Assembly (NCBI GenBank): GCA_014841595.1
Contig: JACYUE010000001.1
Location: forward strand, 4,193 to 68,192
Reading direction: 5' to 3'
DNA from: Oxalobacteraceae sp. CFBP 8761
GTDB lineage: Bacteria; Pseudomonadota; Gammaproteobacteria; Burkholderiales; Burkholderiaceae_D
Length of the DNA stretch: 64,000 bases
Of this stretch, positions 18,817 through 27,969 are shown piece by piece. The position numbers and the translations under genes were made by a program. Within the stretch, counting starts at the first letter, position 1; the number at the start of each line of letters is the position of its first letter. The notes beneath the pieces were generated by a model. The model saw nothing but the letters and a program-made list of their open reading frames with translations. It made no database searches and was not told where the DNA came from.

Positions 18817-18848
18817 AAAAAAAAGGCCCTCCATCGCTGGAAGGCCTT
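18817..18848 (-). terminator. Intrinsic terminator of the symporter gene
   Basis: Read on the minus strand: an 11-bp stem (AAGGCCTTCCA with its partner, one G-U pair), four-base loop, then eight Ts. It separates the symporter transcript from the amidohydrolase-ansB pair. Confidence 0.85.
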
Positions 18849-18874
18849 CCGGTGTCAGGCAATGCCCGCCGCGC

Positions 18875-20143
18875 CTAGCGCAGTGGTGAAATGGCGGGTT
18901 CGGCGTTCGGTTCCCCGAGCTCGCCCTCCCACTTGGCCACGACGGCGGTGGCGATGCCGTTGCCGATGACGTTGGTGGCCGAGCGGGCCATGTCCAGGAA
19001 GTGGTCGATCGCCAGCAGCAGCAGCAGGCCGGCTTCCGGGATGTCGAACTGGTTCAGCGTGGCGGCGATCACGACCAGCGACGCGCGCGGCACGCCGGCC
19101 ATGCCCTTGGAGGTCAGCATCAGCACCAGCATCATCGTGATCTGGGTGCTCATCGACAGTTCGATGCCGTAGGCCTGGGCGATGAAGACGGCGGCGAAGG
19201 TGCAGTACATCATCGAGCCATCGAGGTTGAACGAGTAGCCGATCGGCAGCACGAACGAGGCCAGACGGTTCTTGACGCCGAAGCGCTCCAGGCCTTCCAG
19301 GGTTTTCGGGAACGCCGCTTCGGACGAGGCAGTCGAGAAGGCCAGCAGGGTCGGGCCGCGCAGTTCGGCGATCAGGCGCAGGATGCGCGGGCCGATGAAG
19401 ATCATGCCGATACCGATCAACACCACCCACAAGAGCGCAATGCCGAAGTAGAACTGGGCCATGAAGACGCCGTAGGTCGACAGCACGCCCAGGCCGCTCT
19501 TGGCGATGATGCCCGAGACGGCGGCCAGCACCGCGATCGGTGCGAAGTTCATCACGTAGCCGGTCAGCTTGAGCATCACGTGGGCGACGCCGTCGATGGC
19601 GTCGATCATTGGCGTGGCGCGCGCACCGACGGCAGCGGCAGCGGTGCCGAAGAACACCGAGAACACGACGATCTGCAGGATTTCATTGCGGGCCATGCCG
19701 TCGACGATCGAGGTTGGCACCAGGTGGGTGATGAAGTCCTTCATCGTCAGGCCGCTGGTGGTAATGCCCGAAGTGGCGTCCACTGGCGGCATCATGCCGG
19801 CGGCGAACAGCGCGTCACCGGGACGGAACAGGTTCACCAGGATCAGGCCCAGCGACAGCGAGATGAGCGAGGCGATGAAGAACCAGCCCAGCGCCTTGAC
19901 GCCGATGCGGCCGACTTCCTTGGCGTCGCCCATCTTGGCGATGCCCACCACCAGGGTGGCAAACACCAGCGGCGCGATGATCATCTTGATCAGGCGAAGG
20001 AACAGCGTCGTGATCAGCGACATCGTGTCGGAGAAGCTTTGTGCCCCGGCCGTATCTGAATTGCTGTTGACCAGATAGCCCACCAGAATACCGATCACCA
20101 GCGCGATCAGAATATAAGTGGTCAGGCGGTTTCGATTGTTCAT
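18875..20143 (-). CDS. Dicarboxylate/amino acid:cation symporter (DAACS family, GltP/DctA-like)
   Basis: Protein of 422 residues with about eight membrane helices plus two re-entrant loops. Family signatures are the serine-rich loop [14 protein letters not shown] near 275, the FNLDGSMMY metal-binding helix near 310, and [16 protein letters not shown] near 380, where the substrate-binding Asp, Arg and Asn are located. Members import glutamate, aspartate or C4-dicarboxylates with protons or sodium. The exact substrate is not decided by what I can see. The gene ends in a strong terminator. Its position upstream of secreted amidohydrolase and asparaginase genes suggests uptake of the aspartate they release. 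Confidence 0.9.
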   Translation of the reverse strand: MNNRNRLTTYILIALVIGILVGYLVNSNSDTAGAQSFSDTMSLITTLFLRLIKMIIAPLVFATLVVGIAKMGDAKEVGRIGVKALGWFFIASLISLSLGLILVNLFRPGDALFAAGMMPPVDATSGITTSGLTMKDFITHLVPTSIVDGMARNEILQIVVFSVFFGTAAAAVGARATPMIDAIDGVAHVMLKLTGYVMNFAPIAVLAAVSGIIAKSGLGVLSTYGVFMAQFYFGIALLWVVLIGIGMIFIGPRILRLIAELRGPTLLAFSTASSEAAFPKTLEGLERFGVKNRLASFVLPIGYSFNLDGSMMYCTFAAVFIAQAYGIELSMSTQITMMLVLMLTSKGMAGVPRASLVVIAATLNQFDIPEAGLLLLLAIDHFLDMARSATNVIGNGIATAVVAKWEGELGEPNAEPAISPLR

Positions 20144-20395
20144 AAAGCTTCCTGTCTTTGGGACCTGTGCGACACCCGCGGCAACGGCGCTGTCGCTGGT
20201 GAATTGTTCGGGCAGTGGCTGGCTGTCGAGGACCGAAAGACCAGTTGATTCTGAAGATTATGGCAAGTTCCGCAGTATCCTAGCCGCTGTTGGTGCTGTC
20301 AAGCATGCCGTCGCGTGCGTCATTGCCCGCGTTGCGCGGTGATCCACGGCGCCCCGGCACAGGTAAAATACGCCATCCGTTTTCCGAGAGCCGCC

Positions 20396-21445
20396 ATGTC
20401 CACCATCGAAATCCCCGACACCATCACCATCACCCGTCCCGACGACTGGCACCTGCACCTGCGCGACGGCGCGGCCATGGCCAGCGTGCTGCCGCACAGC
20501 GCGCGCCAGTTCGCGCGTGCGATCGTGATGCCGAACCTGCGCCCGCCCGTCACCACCACCGCGATGGCGCTGGACTACCGCGCCCGGATCCTGGCTGCGC
20601 TGCCCGAGGGCGTGCAGTTCGAGCCCCTGATGACGCTGTACCTGACTGACAACACCAACCCGGACGAGATCCGCCGCGCGCAAGACACGGGCTTCATCCA
20701 CGCCGTCAAGCTGTACCCGGCCGGCGCCACGACCAATTCCGATGCCGGCGTCACCGACCTGACCAAGTGCTACAAGACGCTTGAAGTGATGCAGGAAATC
20801 GGCATGCCGCTGCTGGTACACGGCGAAGTCACCAACAGCGACATCGACCTGTTCGACCGCGAAGCCGTGTTCATCGAGCGCGTCATGCGCCCGCTGCGCC
20901 GCGACATGCCGGCCCTGCCGGTCGTGTTCGAGCACATCACCACCAAGGATGCGGCCCAGTACGTGGCCGAAGCCGAAGGCCCGATCGCCGCCACCATCAC
21001 CGCGCACCACCTGCTGTACAACCGCAATGAACTGTTCAAGGGTGGCATCCGCCCGGACTTCTACTGCCTGCCGGTGCTCAAGCGCGAAGAACACCGCCTG
21101 GCGCTGGTCACTGCCGCCACCAGCGGCGACGAGCGCTTCTTCCTGGGTACCGACTCGGCCCCGCACGCGGTGCACACCAAGTACGCGGCCTGCGGCTGCG
21201 CGGGCTGCTACACGGCGCTGCACGCGATGGAGATGTATACCGAAGCCTTCGCCCAGGCCGGCGCGCTCGACCAGCTGGAGGCGTTCGCCAGCTTCAACGG
21301 CCCGGCGTTCTACAACCTGCCGCGCAACGAAGGCACGATCACGCTCAAGCGCGAAGCCTGGACGCTGCCCGCATCGGTGCCGATGGCCGAACACCAGCTG
21401 GTGCCGCTCAACGCGGGCGAGACCATCAACTGGAAGATGCTGTAA
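20396..21445 (+). CDS. pyrC: Dihydroorotase, class II
   Basis: Protein of 349 residues, the length of E. coli PyrC, catalysing ring closure of carbamoyl-aspartate to dihydroorotate in pyrimidine synthesis. Zinc-site residues are visible: [10 protein letters not shown] near 16, the carboxylated Lys in HAVKLYPAG near 103, VHGEVTN near 140, EHIT near 178, and the catalytic Asp in GTDSAPH near 250. The open frame extends upstream to 20315, but only the ATG at 20396 gives the family N-terminus. A TAAAAT box lies about 30 bases upstream. The DUF3025 gene follows after five bases. Confidence 0.94.
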   Translation: MSTIEIPDTITITRPDDWHLHLRDGAAMASVLPHSARQFARAIVMPNLRPPVTTTAMALDYRARILAALPEGVQFEPLMTLYLTDNTNPDEIRRAQDTGFIHAVKLYPAGATTNSDAGVTDLTKCYKTLEVMQEIGMPLLVHGEVTNSDIDLFDREAVFIERVMRPLRRDMPALPVVFEHITTKDAAQYVAEAEGPIAATITAHHLLYNRNELFKGGIRPDFYCLPVLKREEHRLALVTAATSGDERFFLGTDSAPHAVHTKYAACGCAGCYTALHAMEMYTEAFAQAGALDQLEAFASFNGPAFYNLPRNEGTITLKREAWTLPASVPMAEHQLVPLNAGETINWKML

Positions 21446-21450
21446 CACCG

Positions 21451-22254
21451 ATGCTGCCGCCGATCGACTGGGCGCAGCCGTGGTACGACACGGTGCGTCC
21501 GGCCTTCGAGCGCGCCGCGCCGCCGCCCGACGGCTTCATCGACGCCTTCAATGTCGCGGCGCGCGCGCTGGACCTGCGCAACGGCGCCGGCCAGCCGCTG
21601 TGCTTCGTGCTGCAAGCGAGCCTGCCCGACGGCATGGCGTACGAGGCATTCATTGGCGCGACGGGGCAGGTGCCCACGCGCGACAATCTGCACGACTTTT
21701 TCAATGCGCTGGTGTGGCAGACGTTCCCGGGTATCAAACGCGCCCTGAACACGCTGCAGGCGGCGCAGATCGCACAGGCCGGCGTGGGCAAGTCGCGTGG
21801 ACCCGCGCGCGACGCCGCCACGATCTTCGACGAGAACGCGGCGTTGCTGGTGGTGCGCGACACGGCTGCCGGGCGCGCACTGGTCGACGACCTGCGCGCG
21901 CACCGCTGGCTTCAAGCGCTGTACGACGGGCGCGCCCTGTTCGGCCGCGACGCCGAGGTCTGGCTGTTCGGCCACGCGCTGATGGAAAAGCTGGTTACGC
22001 CGCGCAAGGCAATCACGGCGCACACGCGCGTCGTGTTCGTGGATGACGCGTACTTTGCGCTGGCGCCGGCTGCGCGCCGCGCCTGGATCGACGGCGAGGT
22101 GGCGAATGCGCTGGCTGGCGAAGGCCTGGCGAGCAACGGGGCCACAGCGGGCTTCACACCGCTGCAGGTGCTGGGTGTACCGGGCTGGTGGCCGGGGCAG
22201 GACGCCGATTTTTATCGTGATACCACCGTGTTCCGTCCACGCCGGACGGACTAA
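21451..22254 (+). CDS. DUF3025 domain protein
   Basis: Protein of 267 residues, cytoplasmic, no signal peptide. The blocks typical of DUF3025 are present: an N-terminal WAQPWYD segment, the HDFFNALVWQTFPGIKRALN block near 90, a DENAALLV segment near 125, FGHALMEKL near 172, and the C-terminal PGWWPGQDADFY. No catalytic role is established for this family. It starts five bases after the pyrC stop, so the two are almost certainly translated from one message, which may hint at a link with pyrimidine metabolism. The genes that follow continue in the same direction with short gaps. Confidence 0.85.
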   Translation: MLPPIDWAQPWYDTVRPAFERAAPPPDGFIDAFNVAARALDLRNGAGQPLCFVLQASLPDGMAYEAFIGATGQVPTRDNLHDFFNALVWQTFPGIKRALNTLQAAQIAQAGVGKSRGPARDAATIFDENAALLVVRDTAAGRALVDDLRAHRWLQALYDGRALFGRDAEVWLFGHALMEKLVTPRKAITAHTRVVFVDDAYFALAPAARRAWIDGEVANALAGEGLASNGATAGFTPLQVLGVPGWWPGQDADFYRDTTVFRPRRTD

Positions 22255-22269
22255 CCAAGGAGAATGTGC

Positions 22270-23271
22270 ATGGCTGAAGCGGTACGTTGGGGAATCCTCG
22301 GCACGGGCAAGATTGCCCATGCCTTTGCCACTGCACTCAAGGATGTGCCGGGCGCGGTGCTGGCCGGCGTGGCGTCACGCAGCCAGGAAACGGCCGATGC
22401 GTTCGGCCGTGAATTCGGCGCGCTGGCCAGCTACGGCTCGTATGAGGCCCTGGCCGCGAACCCGGACATCGACCTGGTCTACATCGGCACGCCGCACCCG
22501 CAGCACGTCGAGAATGCGTTGATGGCCCTGCGCGCCGGCAAGGGCGTCCTTTGCGAAAAGCCGTTTACGATGAACCTGCGCGAAGCCGAGCAGGTTGTCA
22601 CGCTGGCACGCACGAAGCGCCTGTTCCTGATGGAGGCGATGTGGACGCGCTACCTGCCGGCCTACCAGGAAGTCCAGCGCATCCTGGCGTCCGGCGAAAT
22701 CGGCACGCCGCGCCAGGTGGTGGCCGACTTCGGGTTCGCCGCCACGTTCGGCCCCGAGCACCGTGTGTTCAATCCCGAGCTGGGCGGCGGCGCGCTGCTC
22801 GACCTGGGCATCTATCCCTTGTCGATCGCCGCGGGCCTGCTTGGCCCGGTGACGGAAATCCGCGCCCAGGCCGAGATGGGCCCGACGGGCGTCGACGTGC
22901 AGACGGGCTTCACGCTCAAGCACGAAGGCGGCGGCATGTCGGTCTGCAGCTGCTCGCTGCTGGCGCGCACGCCGGCCGAACTGACGGTGGCGGGCGAGCG
23001 TGGCCACGTGCGCATGAACACGCGCTTCCACTGCGCGACCTCGGTCACGGTCACGCTAGACGACGGCACCTCGCGCACGATCGACACGCCGTATCTCGGC
23101 AACGGCTACGTGCACGAAGCGATCGAGGCGCAGCGCTGCTGGCAAGCCGGTTTGCTGGAAAGCCCGGTGATGACGCAGCGCGAAACGCTGGCGCTGATGG
23201 GCGTGATGGACGAGATCCGCCGACAGATCGGCTTACGTTACGAGGCAGACCGCGTACGCCCGCCAGCATGA
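22270..23271 (+). CDS. Gfo/Idh/MocA family oxidoreductase
   Basis: Protein of 333 residues. The Rossmann domain starts with GILGTGKIAHAFA and has the family EKP motif (LCEKPFTMN near 97) with the lysine that contacts cofactor and substrate. The C-terminal domain has GGGALLDLGIYPL near 175, which carries the catalytic Asp and the neighbouring Tyr region. Such enzymes oxidise sugars, inositol or dihydrodiols with NAD(P); the substrate here is unknown. AAGGAG is seven bases before the ATG at 22270, while the ATG at 22264 is too close to it, so I use the second. The stop overlaps the next start (ATGA). Confidence 0.88.
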   Translation: MAEAVRWGILGTGKIAHAFATALKDVPGAVLAGVASRSQETADAFGREFGALASYGSYEALAANPDIDLVYIGTPHPQHVENALMALRAGKGVLCEKPFTMNLREAEQVVTLARTKRLFLMEAMWTRYLPAYQEVQRILASGEIGTPRQVVADFGFAATFGPEHRVFNPELGGGALLDLGIYPLSIAAGLLGPVTEIRAQAEMGPTGVDVQTGFTLKHEGGGMSVCSCSLLARTPAELTVAGERGHVRMNTRFHCATSVTVTLDDGTSRTIDTPYLGNGYVHEAIEAQRCWQAGLLESPVMTQRETLALMGVMDEIRRQIGLRYEADRVRPPA

Positions 23272-23624
23272 TGCTTGGCGCCGTCACGCCGATCCTGCGT
23301 ATCTTCGATGAAGCCAAGGCCAGGCAGTTCTACGTCGACTACCTCGGCTTCAAGGTCGACTGGGAGCATCGCTTCGCGCCCGATCTGCCGCTGTATCTGC
23401 AGATCGCGCGTGACGGGTGCGTGCTGCACCTGAGCGAACATCATGGCGATTGCTGTCCTGGTGCGGCGCTGCGGATCGCCGTTGACGATATCGATGCGCT
23501 GCATGCCGGGCTGACGGCCAGACAATATGGCTACGCAAGGCCGGAGATCGAGGATACGCCATGGGGCTCACGTGAATTGAGCATCAAGGATCCGTTCGGG
23601 AACCGGCTCACGTTCGCATGCTGA
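23268..23624 (+). CDS. Glyoxalase/bleomycin-resistance superfamily protein
   Basis: Protein of 118 residues with the two-module fold: strand-helix TPILRIFDEAKARQFYVDYLGF at the start (positions 8-29) and the second half VDDIDALHAGL followed by GSRELSIKDPFGNRLTF. The layout with LSEHHGD in the first half resembles bleomycin-binding proteins more than lactoylglutathione lyase. Such proteins bind antibiotics or catalyse small metal-dependent reactions; no ligand can be named. Its start ATG shares bases with the stop of the oxidoreductase gene; a second ATG follows immediately at 23271. Translational coupling suggests a shared role or at least co-expression. Confidence 0.82.
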   Translation: MMLGAVTPILRIFDEAKARQFYVDYLGFKVDWEHRFAPDLPLYLQIARDGCVLHLSEHHGDCCPGAALRIAVDDIDALHAGLTARQYGYARPEIEDTPWGSRELSIKDPFGNRLTFAC

Positions 23625-23681
23625 CGACACGATCGAACCGCCACCGGCGGTTCGGATAACACCGAGAACAACAAGGACACC

Positions 23682-24077
23682 ATGAAACGCGATGCCCGCT
23701 CGACCGCCCGTGTACGGCGCCTCAATCAACGTCAACGCAAGAAGCTGCGCCTTGGCGAATTTACGGAGTATGTCTTCGATGTCGAGCTGACGTTCAGTGA
23801 GCCGATCGATGTCGAGTCCTACTACGGCTTTACCGATGGCCTGTTCGGATTTCTCGAGGGACGTAGTTTGCTCGGTGGCGGTTTCGGCGGACGCTTCCCT
23901 CTGACAGCAATCTCTGGCGTCATCACGACGTTGGAACGCGGCTCACCGGGCGAAGACGATCGCGAGGCCGTCGAGCGGTGGTTACGGGCCCGGCCAGAGG
24001 TAGCCGATGTCCGTGTTCATGCATTGGTCGATGGATGGCACGGCGGAACCCAATATGGGCATGATCGTACCCAATAA
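23682..24077 (+). CDS. YggL-family (DUF469) protein, possibly ribosome-associated
   Basis: Protein of 131 residues. It follows E. coli YggL in outline: a basic start RRLNQRQRKKLRLGEFTEYVF, where the family has RRLRKKMHIDEFQE, then a hydrophobic central part rich in Gly, and the late VERWLRARPEVADVRVHAL block ending near GWHG. YggL has been reported to bind the 50S ribosomal subunit. This copy is longer at both ends, including a QYGHDRTQ tail. It begins 57 bases after the glyoxalase-fold gene, after the sequence AACAAGGAC. I regard the family as probable and the function as unproven. Confidence 0.75.
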   Translation: MKRDARSTARVRRLNQRQRKKLRLGEFTEYVFDVELTFSEPIDVESYYGFTDGLFGFLEGRSLLGGGFGGRFPLTAISGVITTLERGSPGEDDREAVERWLRARPEVADVRVHALVDGWHGGTQYGHDRTQ

Positions 24078-24091
24078 AGGTATGTTCCGAG

Positions 24092-24850
24092 TCAGGCAGC
24101 TGGTGGCTTCGACGCGATCGCCCCATCCAGCCGCCTGAACAAGTCGCGATGCAGGTCCCGCGTGTGCTTTTCCATGTGCTTGCGCGCGTGCGCGATCTCT
24201 TGCAGCTCACGCTGCGCCACATCGTTCTTGCCGTTGGTAATGGCCCACAGCGCCAGTTCGACGCGCGCATCGATACTGCCGAAGCGCTCCACCACTGACT
24301 CGAACTGCACGCCGGCTTCGAGCTGCTGATTGTTCGCGGCATATGCGCAGCCCAGTGCCAGCCCGACTTCATCGGCGCGAAAGCCCGGCTGCCGATCTTG
24401 CAGCGACGCGAGCAGCGCAATCGCTGCCGCTGGCTGGCGATGCGCCGCATTGGCGCGCGCGGCGCCCAGCACCACTTCCGGATCGCCCGCGAACGGCCCG
24501 CGCAGGCACGCATCGTAATGCTGCACGGCTTCGTCGGACTGGCCCGCACCCAGCAGCGCGGCGGCCAGGCGCATCTGGTTGTGGGCGGTCGGGGTCAGGT
24601 CGAACGCGCGCCGCGCTTCGCGCACGTCGCGACCCGGATCGATGGTTTTCTGCAGCGCGCGGGTGGCGATGCGGCCCTGGCGCTGAAGGCGCGACGCGGG
24701 CAGGTACTCGGCCACGAAGTAGGCCAGGCTGCCAAGGACCGGGAACGAAAACAGGATCAGCAGCCAGTACATCTGGCGCCCGTTGCGCAGCGCATGGACC
24801 GCGAAGAACAGCGCGATCAAAAAGTGCAGTCCGAGTCCGACGATAGGCAT
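24092..24850 (-). CDS. Membrane-anchored TPR protein with PLDc_N-like start
   Basis: Protein of 252 residues. Residues 1-55 form two hydrophobic segments with YWLLILFSFPVLGSLAYFV, like the PLDc_N anchor of phospholipase-D family and similar membrane proteins. From about residue 75 the protein is helical with repeated A-rich 34-residue units (RLAAALLGAGQSDEAVQHYD, then GLALGCAYAANNQQLEAGVQFE) typical of tetratricopeptide repeats. There is no phospholipase catalytic domain. It probably scaffolds a membrane complex, but no partner is identifiable. I chose the ATG at 24850, where GGAA precedes at seven bases; the longer frame adds 23 polar residues without support. Confidence 0.75.
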   Translation of the reverse strand: MPIVGLGLHFLIALFFAVHALRNGRQMYWLLILFSFPVLGSLAYFVAEYLPASRLQRQGRIATRALQKTIDPGRDVREARRAFDLTPTAHNQMRLAAALLGAGQSDEAVQHYDACLRGPFAGDPEVVLGAARANAAHRQPAAAIALLASLQDRQPGFRADEVGLALGCAYAANNQQLEAGVQFESVVERFGSIDARVELALWAITNGKNDVAQRELQEIAHARKHMEKHTRDLHRDLFRRLDGAIASKPPAA

Positions 24851-25059
24851 GCCAGGTTCCGTGTTGAATGGTAAATGAGAAGCGCATCTGCCCCGGGCAG
24901 GGCGTTGCAACTCAGCCAAGATAGCCGCAAACAGGGAGCAAATTTCTAACGGATTGTCACAGTGCGTTTGTACAACACGGTAAGCGGCCAGACGGGAAAT
25001 CCCACCCGCCCGTCGTCAATATCCTGCTAGAGTTAAGTTGTTGCCTAACAGGAATTCTC

Positions 25060-25794
25060 ATGCCTGCAGAACGGAATGTCGCAGTACTGGTCGATTGCGA
25101 AAATGCGCAGAGCGCCGTGCTCGATCAGGCGATGCAGCACGCATCAAACCTCGGGCGTGTGGTGCTGCGGCGCGGTTACGGCAACGCGGCTTCGCTGACC
25201 AACAAGTGGCAGGAAGCGCTGATCCGCCACGGCTTTGCGCCGTGTCTGCAATTCCAGTATGTGGGCGGGAAGAACACGGCCGATATCGCGCTGGCGCTGG
25301 ACGCACTCGAGATGCTGCTGGACGGGCGCGCCAACCAGTTCGTGATCGTCACGAGCGACTCGGATTTTGTCGGCTTGTGCCGCAAGCTTCAGGAGCGCGG
25401 GGCCGGCGTGCATGTATGTGGTGAAGCGAAAACGCCTGCGGCCTTGCGATGTGCCTGTGACGCATTTCATGAGGCGGTACTGACCGCACCGGTCGTCGAA
25501 GCGCCACCGGCTGCGGCGGACGCCGTGAAGACCGTCGTCGACTGGCGGAATCTACTGGTCAAGACGGTCCGCAAAGTCACAAAAGCGTCGCCCAATGGAT
25601 TGGTCAACCTGAGTGAACTGGGAAACCAACTGAAGCAGGCCAGTCCCGGGTTTTCTCCGGCAGCGCATGGTCATGCCAAGCTGCGGACGATGATCGAAGC
25701 TTGCAGCCAGTTGCGATTGCACCAGACGGAGGGTGGCCATTGCACCGTCAGCATGGCGCCAGCATCGCCGCCGACCGCCCTGCGCGCCGTCTAG
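25060..25794 (+). CDS. NYN-domain putative RNase with C-terminal OST-HTH/LOTUS domain
   Basis: Protein of 244 residues. The N-terminal NYN (PIN-like) domain shows the acidic residues expected for a metal-dependent nuclease: VLVDCENAQ at 10, NTADIALALDALEML near 72 and VTSDSDFVGL near 98. After a Pro/Ala linker (about 145-160) comes a C-terminal winged-helix-like region, about 165-235 (LVKTVRKVTKASPNGLVNLSELGNQL and the LRTMIEACSQL helix), which fits the OST-HTH/LOTUS RNA-binding domain. Proteins of this build are thought to act on RNA. It ends four bases inside the convergent recG gene. A TTGTTGCC stretch and AGGAAT precede the ATG. Confidence 0.85.
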   Translation: MPAERNVAVLVDCENAQSAVLDQAMQHASNLGRVVLRRGYGNAASLTNKWQEALIRHGFAPCLQFQYVGGKNTADIALALDALEMLLDGRANQFVIVTSDSDFVGLCRKLQERGAGVHVCGEAKTPAALRCACDAFHEAVLTAPVVEAPPAAADAVKTVVDWRNLLVKTVRKVTKASPNGLVNLSELGNQLKQASPGFSPAAHGHAKLRTMIEACSQLRLHQTEGGHCTVSMAPASPPTALRAV

Positions 25795-27851
25795 ACCTTC
25801 AAGAACTCCTCACGCCCACCCAGCCAGCGCGCCAGGTGCGCATCGACGACCGCCATCTTTTCCGGCGTCTCGCCCTCGAGCAGCCATTGCGCCACGTCGC
25901 GCGCCCGGTCGACCATCCACTGGTCGATCTCCAGGTCGGCAAAGCGCAGCATCGCCTGTCCCGACTGGCGCGCGCCCAGAAATTCACCAGGCCCGCGAAT
26001 CTCCAGATCGCGCCGCGCAATCTCGAAGCCGTCCGTCGTTTCGCGCATCGTCAACAGGCGCTGCTTGGCCACCTGGCCCAGCGGCGACTGGTACAGCAGC
26101 AGGCACACCGACGCCGCCGAACCGCGGCCCACGCGCCCGCGCAACTGGTGCAGCTGCGACAGGCCAAACCGCTCTGCATGCTCGATCACCATCAGCGACG
26201 CATTGGGCACGTCCACGCCCACTTCGATGACGGTCGTCGCCACCAGCACATGCACCTGTCCCGCCGTGAACGCGTCCATCACTTCCTGCTTCTCGGCCGG
26301 CTTCATGCGGCCATGCACCAGCCCCACCTGCAGGTCGGGCAGCGACTCGGCCAGCGTTTCGTAGGTCTCGGTGGCGGTCTGCAATTGCAGCGCTTCGGAT
26401 TCCTCGATCAGCGGGCAAACCCAGTACACCTGCCGGCCTTCGAGCGCCGCGGCGTACACGCGCTCGACCACTTCGTCGCGGCGGTTCTGGTCGATGGCGC
26501 GCGTGACAATCGGGCTGCGTCCCGGCGGCAGTTCGTCGATCACCGAGACTTCGAGGTCGGCGTAGTACGTCATTGCCAGCGTGCGCGGGATCGGCGTGGC
26601 CGACATCATCAGCTGGTGCGGCACCAGGCCGTCGCTGCCCTTGTTGCGCAGCGTGAGGCGCTGGCCGACGCCGAAGCGGTGCTGTTCGTCGACGATCACC
26701 AGGCCCAGTTTGGCAAACTGCACCGAGTCCTGGATCAGCGCGTGCGTGCCGATCACCAGGTGCGCCTCGCCCGATTCGATCAACGCGTTCGACGCGACCT
26801 TGTCCTTTTTCTTCAGGCTGCCGGTCAGCCACGCGACCTTCACGCCAAGGGGCTCCATCCACGCGGCGATCTTGCGGAAGTGCTGCTCGGCCAGGATCTC
26901 GGTCGGCGCCATCAGGGCCGCCTGGTAGCCGCTGTCGATCGCCTGCGCGGCGGCCAGCGCCGAGACCACGGTCTTGCCGCTGCCAACGTCACCCTGCAGC
27001 AGGCGCTGCATCGGGTAGCCTGCGCGCAGATCGGCGCGGATTTCTTCGACCACGCGCTGCTGCGCACCGGTCAGCGCGAACGGCAGCCCGGCCAGGAAGC
27101 CTTCGGACAGCTTGCCCACCGCGCGCAGTGGCGGCGCGCCTTTTTCGCGGCGCGCACGCTGCGCGCGTTTCAGCGACAACTGCTGCGCCAGCAGTTCGTC
27201 GAACTTCATGCGGTCCCAGGCCGGGTGCGAGCGCTCGATCAGCGCATGCTCGTCGACGTCCGCCGGCGGGTAGTGCAGGAGCTTGACGGCCGGCTCGAAG
27301 TCCATCAGGTCCATGCGCTTGCGGATCGCGGGCGGCACGGTGTCGGCCCAGTCGATGCGCTTCATCGCGTCGGCGATCGCGCGCCGCAGCACCATTTGCG
27401 ACAGGCCTTCGCCGGCCGGGTACACGGGCGTGAGCGAGGCGGGCAGGGGCGCGCCTTCGTTGACGACCTTGTAGCCCGGGTGGACCATCTCGGCACCGAA
27501 GAAGCCGTGTTTGAGTTCGCCCCGCGCGCGGATGCGCACGCCTTCGGCCATCTGCTTGACCTGGCTGCCGTAGAAATTCATGAAACGCAGCAGCAGGTCG
27601 CCCGAGGCATCGGCGATCGTCACGAGAAGTTGGCGGCGCGGCTTGAACGAGATCTCGTTCTTGGTCACGATGCCTTCTACCTGCCAGGTCTGGCCGCCGC
27701 GCATGCAGGCATCCCGGATCGTGATGATCTGGGTCTCGTCCTCGTAGCGCAGCGGCAGGTGCAGCACCAGGTCCATGTCGGTGCGCAGGCCAAGGCGGGC
27801 GAGCTTGCTTTCGAGCGTTTTTGGGGGCGTTGTGGTTTTAGGGGCGGGCAT
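25791..27851 (-). CDS. recG: ATP-dependent DNA helicase RecG
   Basis: Protein of 686 residues. It has the N-terminal wedge/OB domain (about 50-150) that recognises branched DNA and superfamily 2 helicase motifs: QGDVGSGKT near 290, DEQHRFGVGQR near 380, MSATPIPRTLAM near 405, and QLRGRVGRG near 560 in motif VI. RecG reverses stalled forks and branch-migrates Holliday junctions. The N-terminus is slightly shorter than in E. coli (693 residues). No ribosome-binding site is obvious upstream of the ATG at 27851. It is divergent from queA with about 118 bases between, and convergent with the NYN gene, overlapping it by four bases. Confidence 0.95.
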   Translation of the reverse strand: MPAPKTTTPPKTLESKLARLGLRTDMDLVLHLPLRYEDETQIITIRDACMRGGQTWQVEGIVTKNEISFKPRRQLLVTIADASGDLLLRFMNFYGSQVKQMAEGVRIRARGELKHGFFGAEMVHPGYKVVNEGAPLPASLTPVYPAGEGLSQMVLRRAIADAMKRIDWADTVPPAIRKRMDLMDFEPAVKLLHYPPADVDEHALIERSHPAWDRMKFDELLAQQLSLKRAQRARREKGAPPLRAVGKLSEGFLAGLPFALTGAQQRVVEEIRADLRAGYPMQRLLQGDVGSGKTVVSALAAAQAIDSGYQAALMAPTEILAEQHFRKIAAWMEPLGVKVAWLTGSLKKKDKVASNALIESGEAHLVIGTHALIQDSVQFAKLGLVIVDEQHRFGVGQRLTLRNKGSDGLVPHQLMMSATPIPRTLAMTYYADLEVSVIDELPPGRSPIVTRAIDQNRRDEVVERVYAAALEGRQVYWVCPLIEESEALQLQTATETYETLAESLPDLQVGLVHGRMKPAEKQEVMDAFTAGQVHVLVATTVIEVGVDVPNASLMVIEHAERFGLSQLHQLRGRVGRGSAASVCLLLYQSPLGQVAKQRLLTMRETTDGFEIARRDLEIRGPGEFLGARQSGQAMLRFADLEIDQWMVDRARDVAQWLLEGETPEKMAVVDAHLARWLGGREEFLKV

Positions 27852-27969
27852 ATTGCGGCAAAGTGGCGCTTGCTGACGTAAAATAGAAGGTTCGCCGTAT
27901 GCGCTTCAAGCCTCTATTGTAAAGCTGGCAGCATTGATTTGCCGAGATTTGCCCAACCAATTGAACATC

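Noticed and set aside
25701..27881. Plus-strand open frame of 726 codons opposite recG
   Set aside because: Antisense shadow of recG with low-complexity, His/Arg/Gln-rich composition and no recognisable motif.
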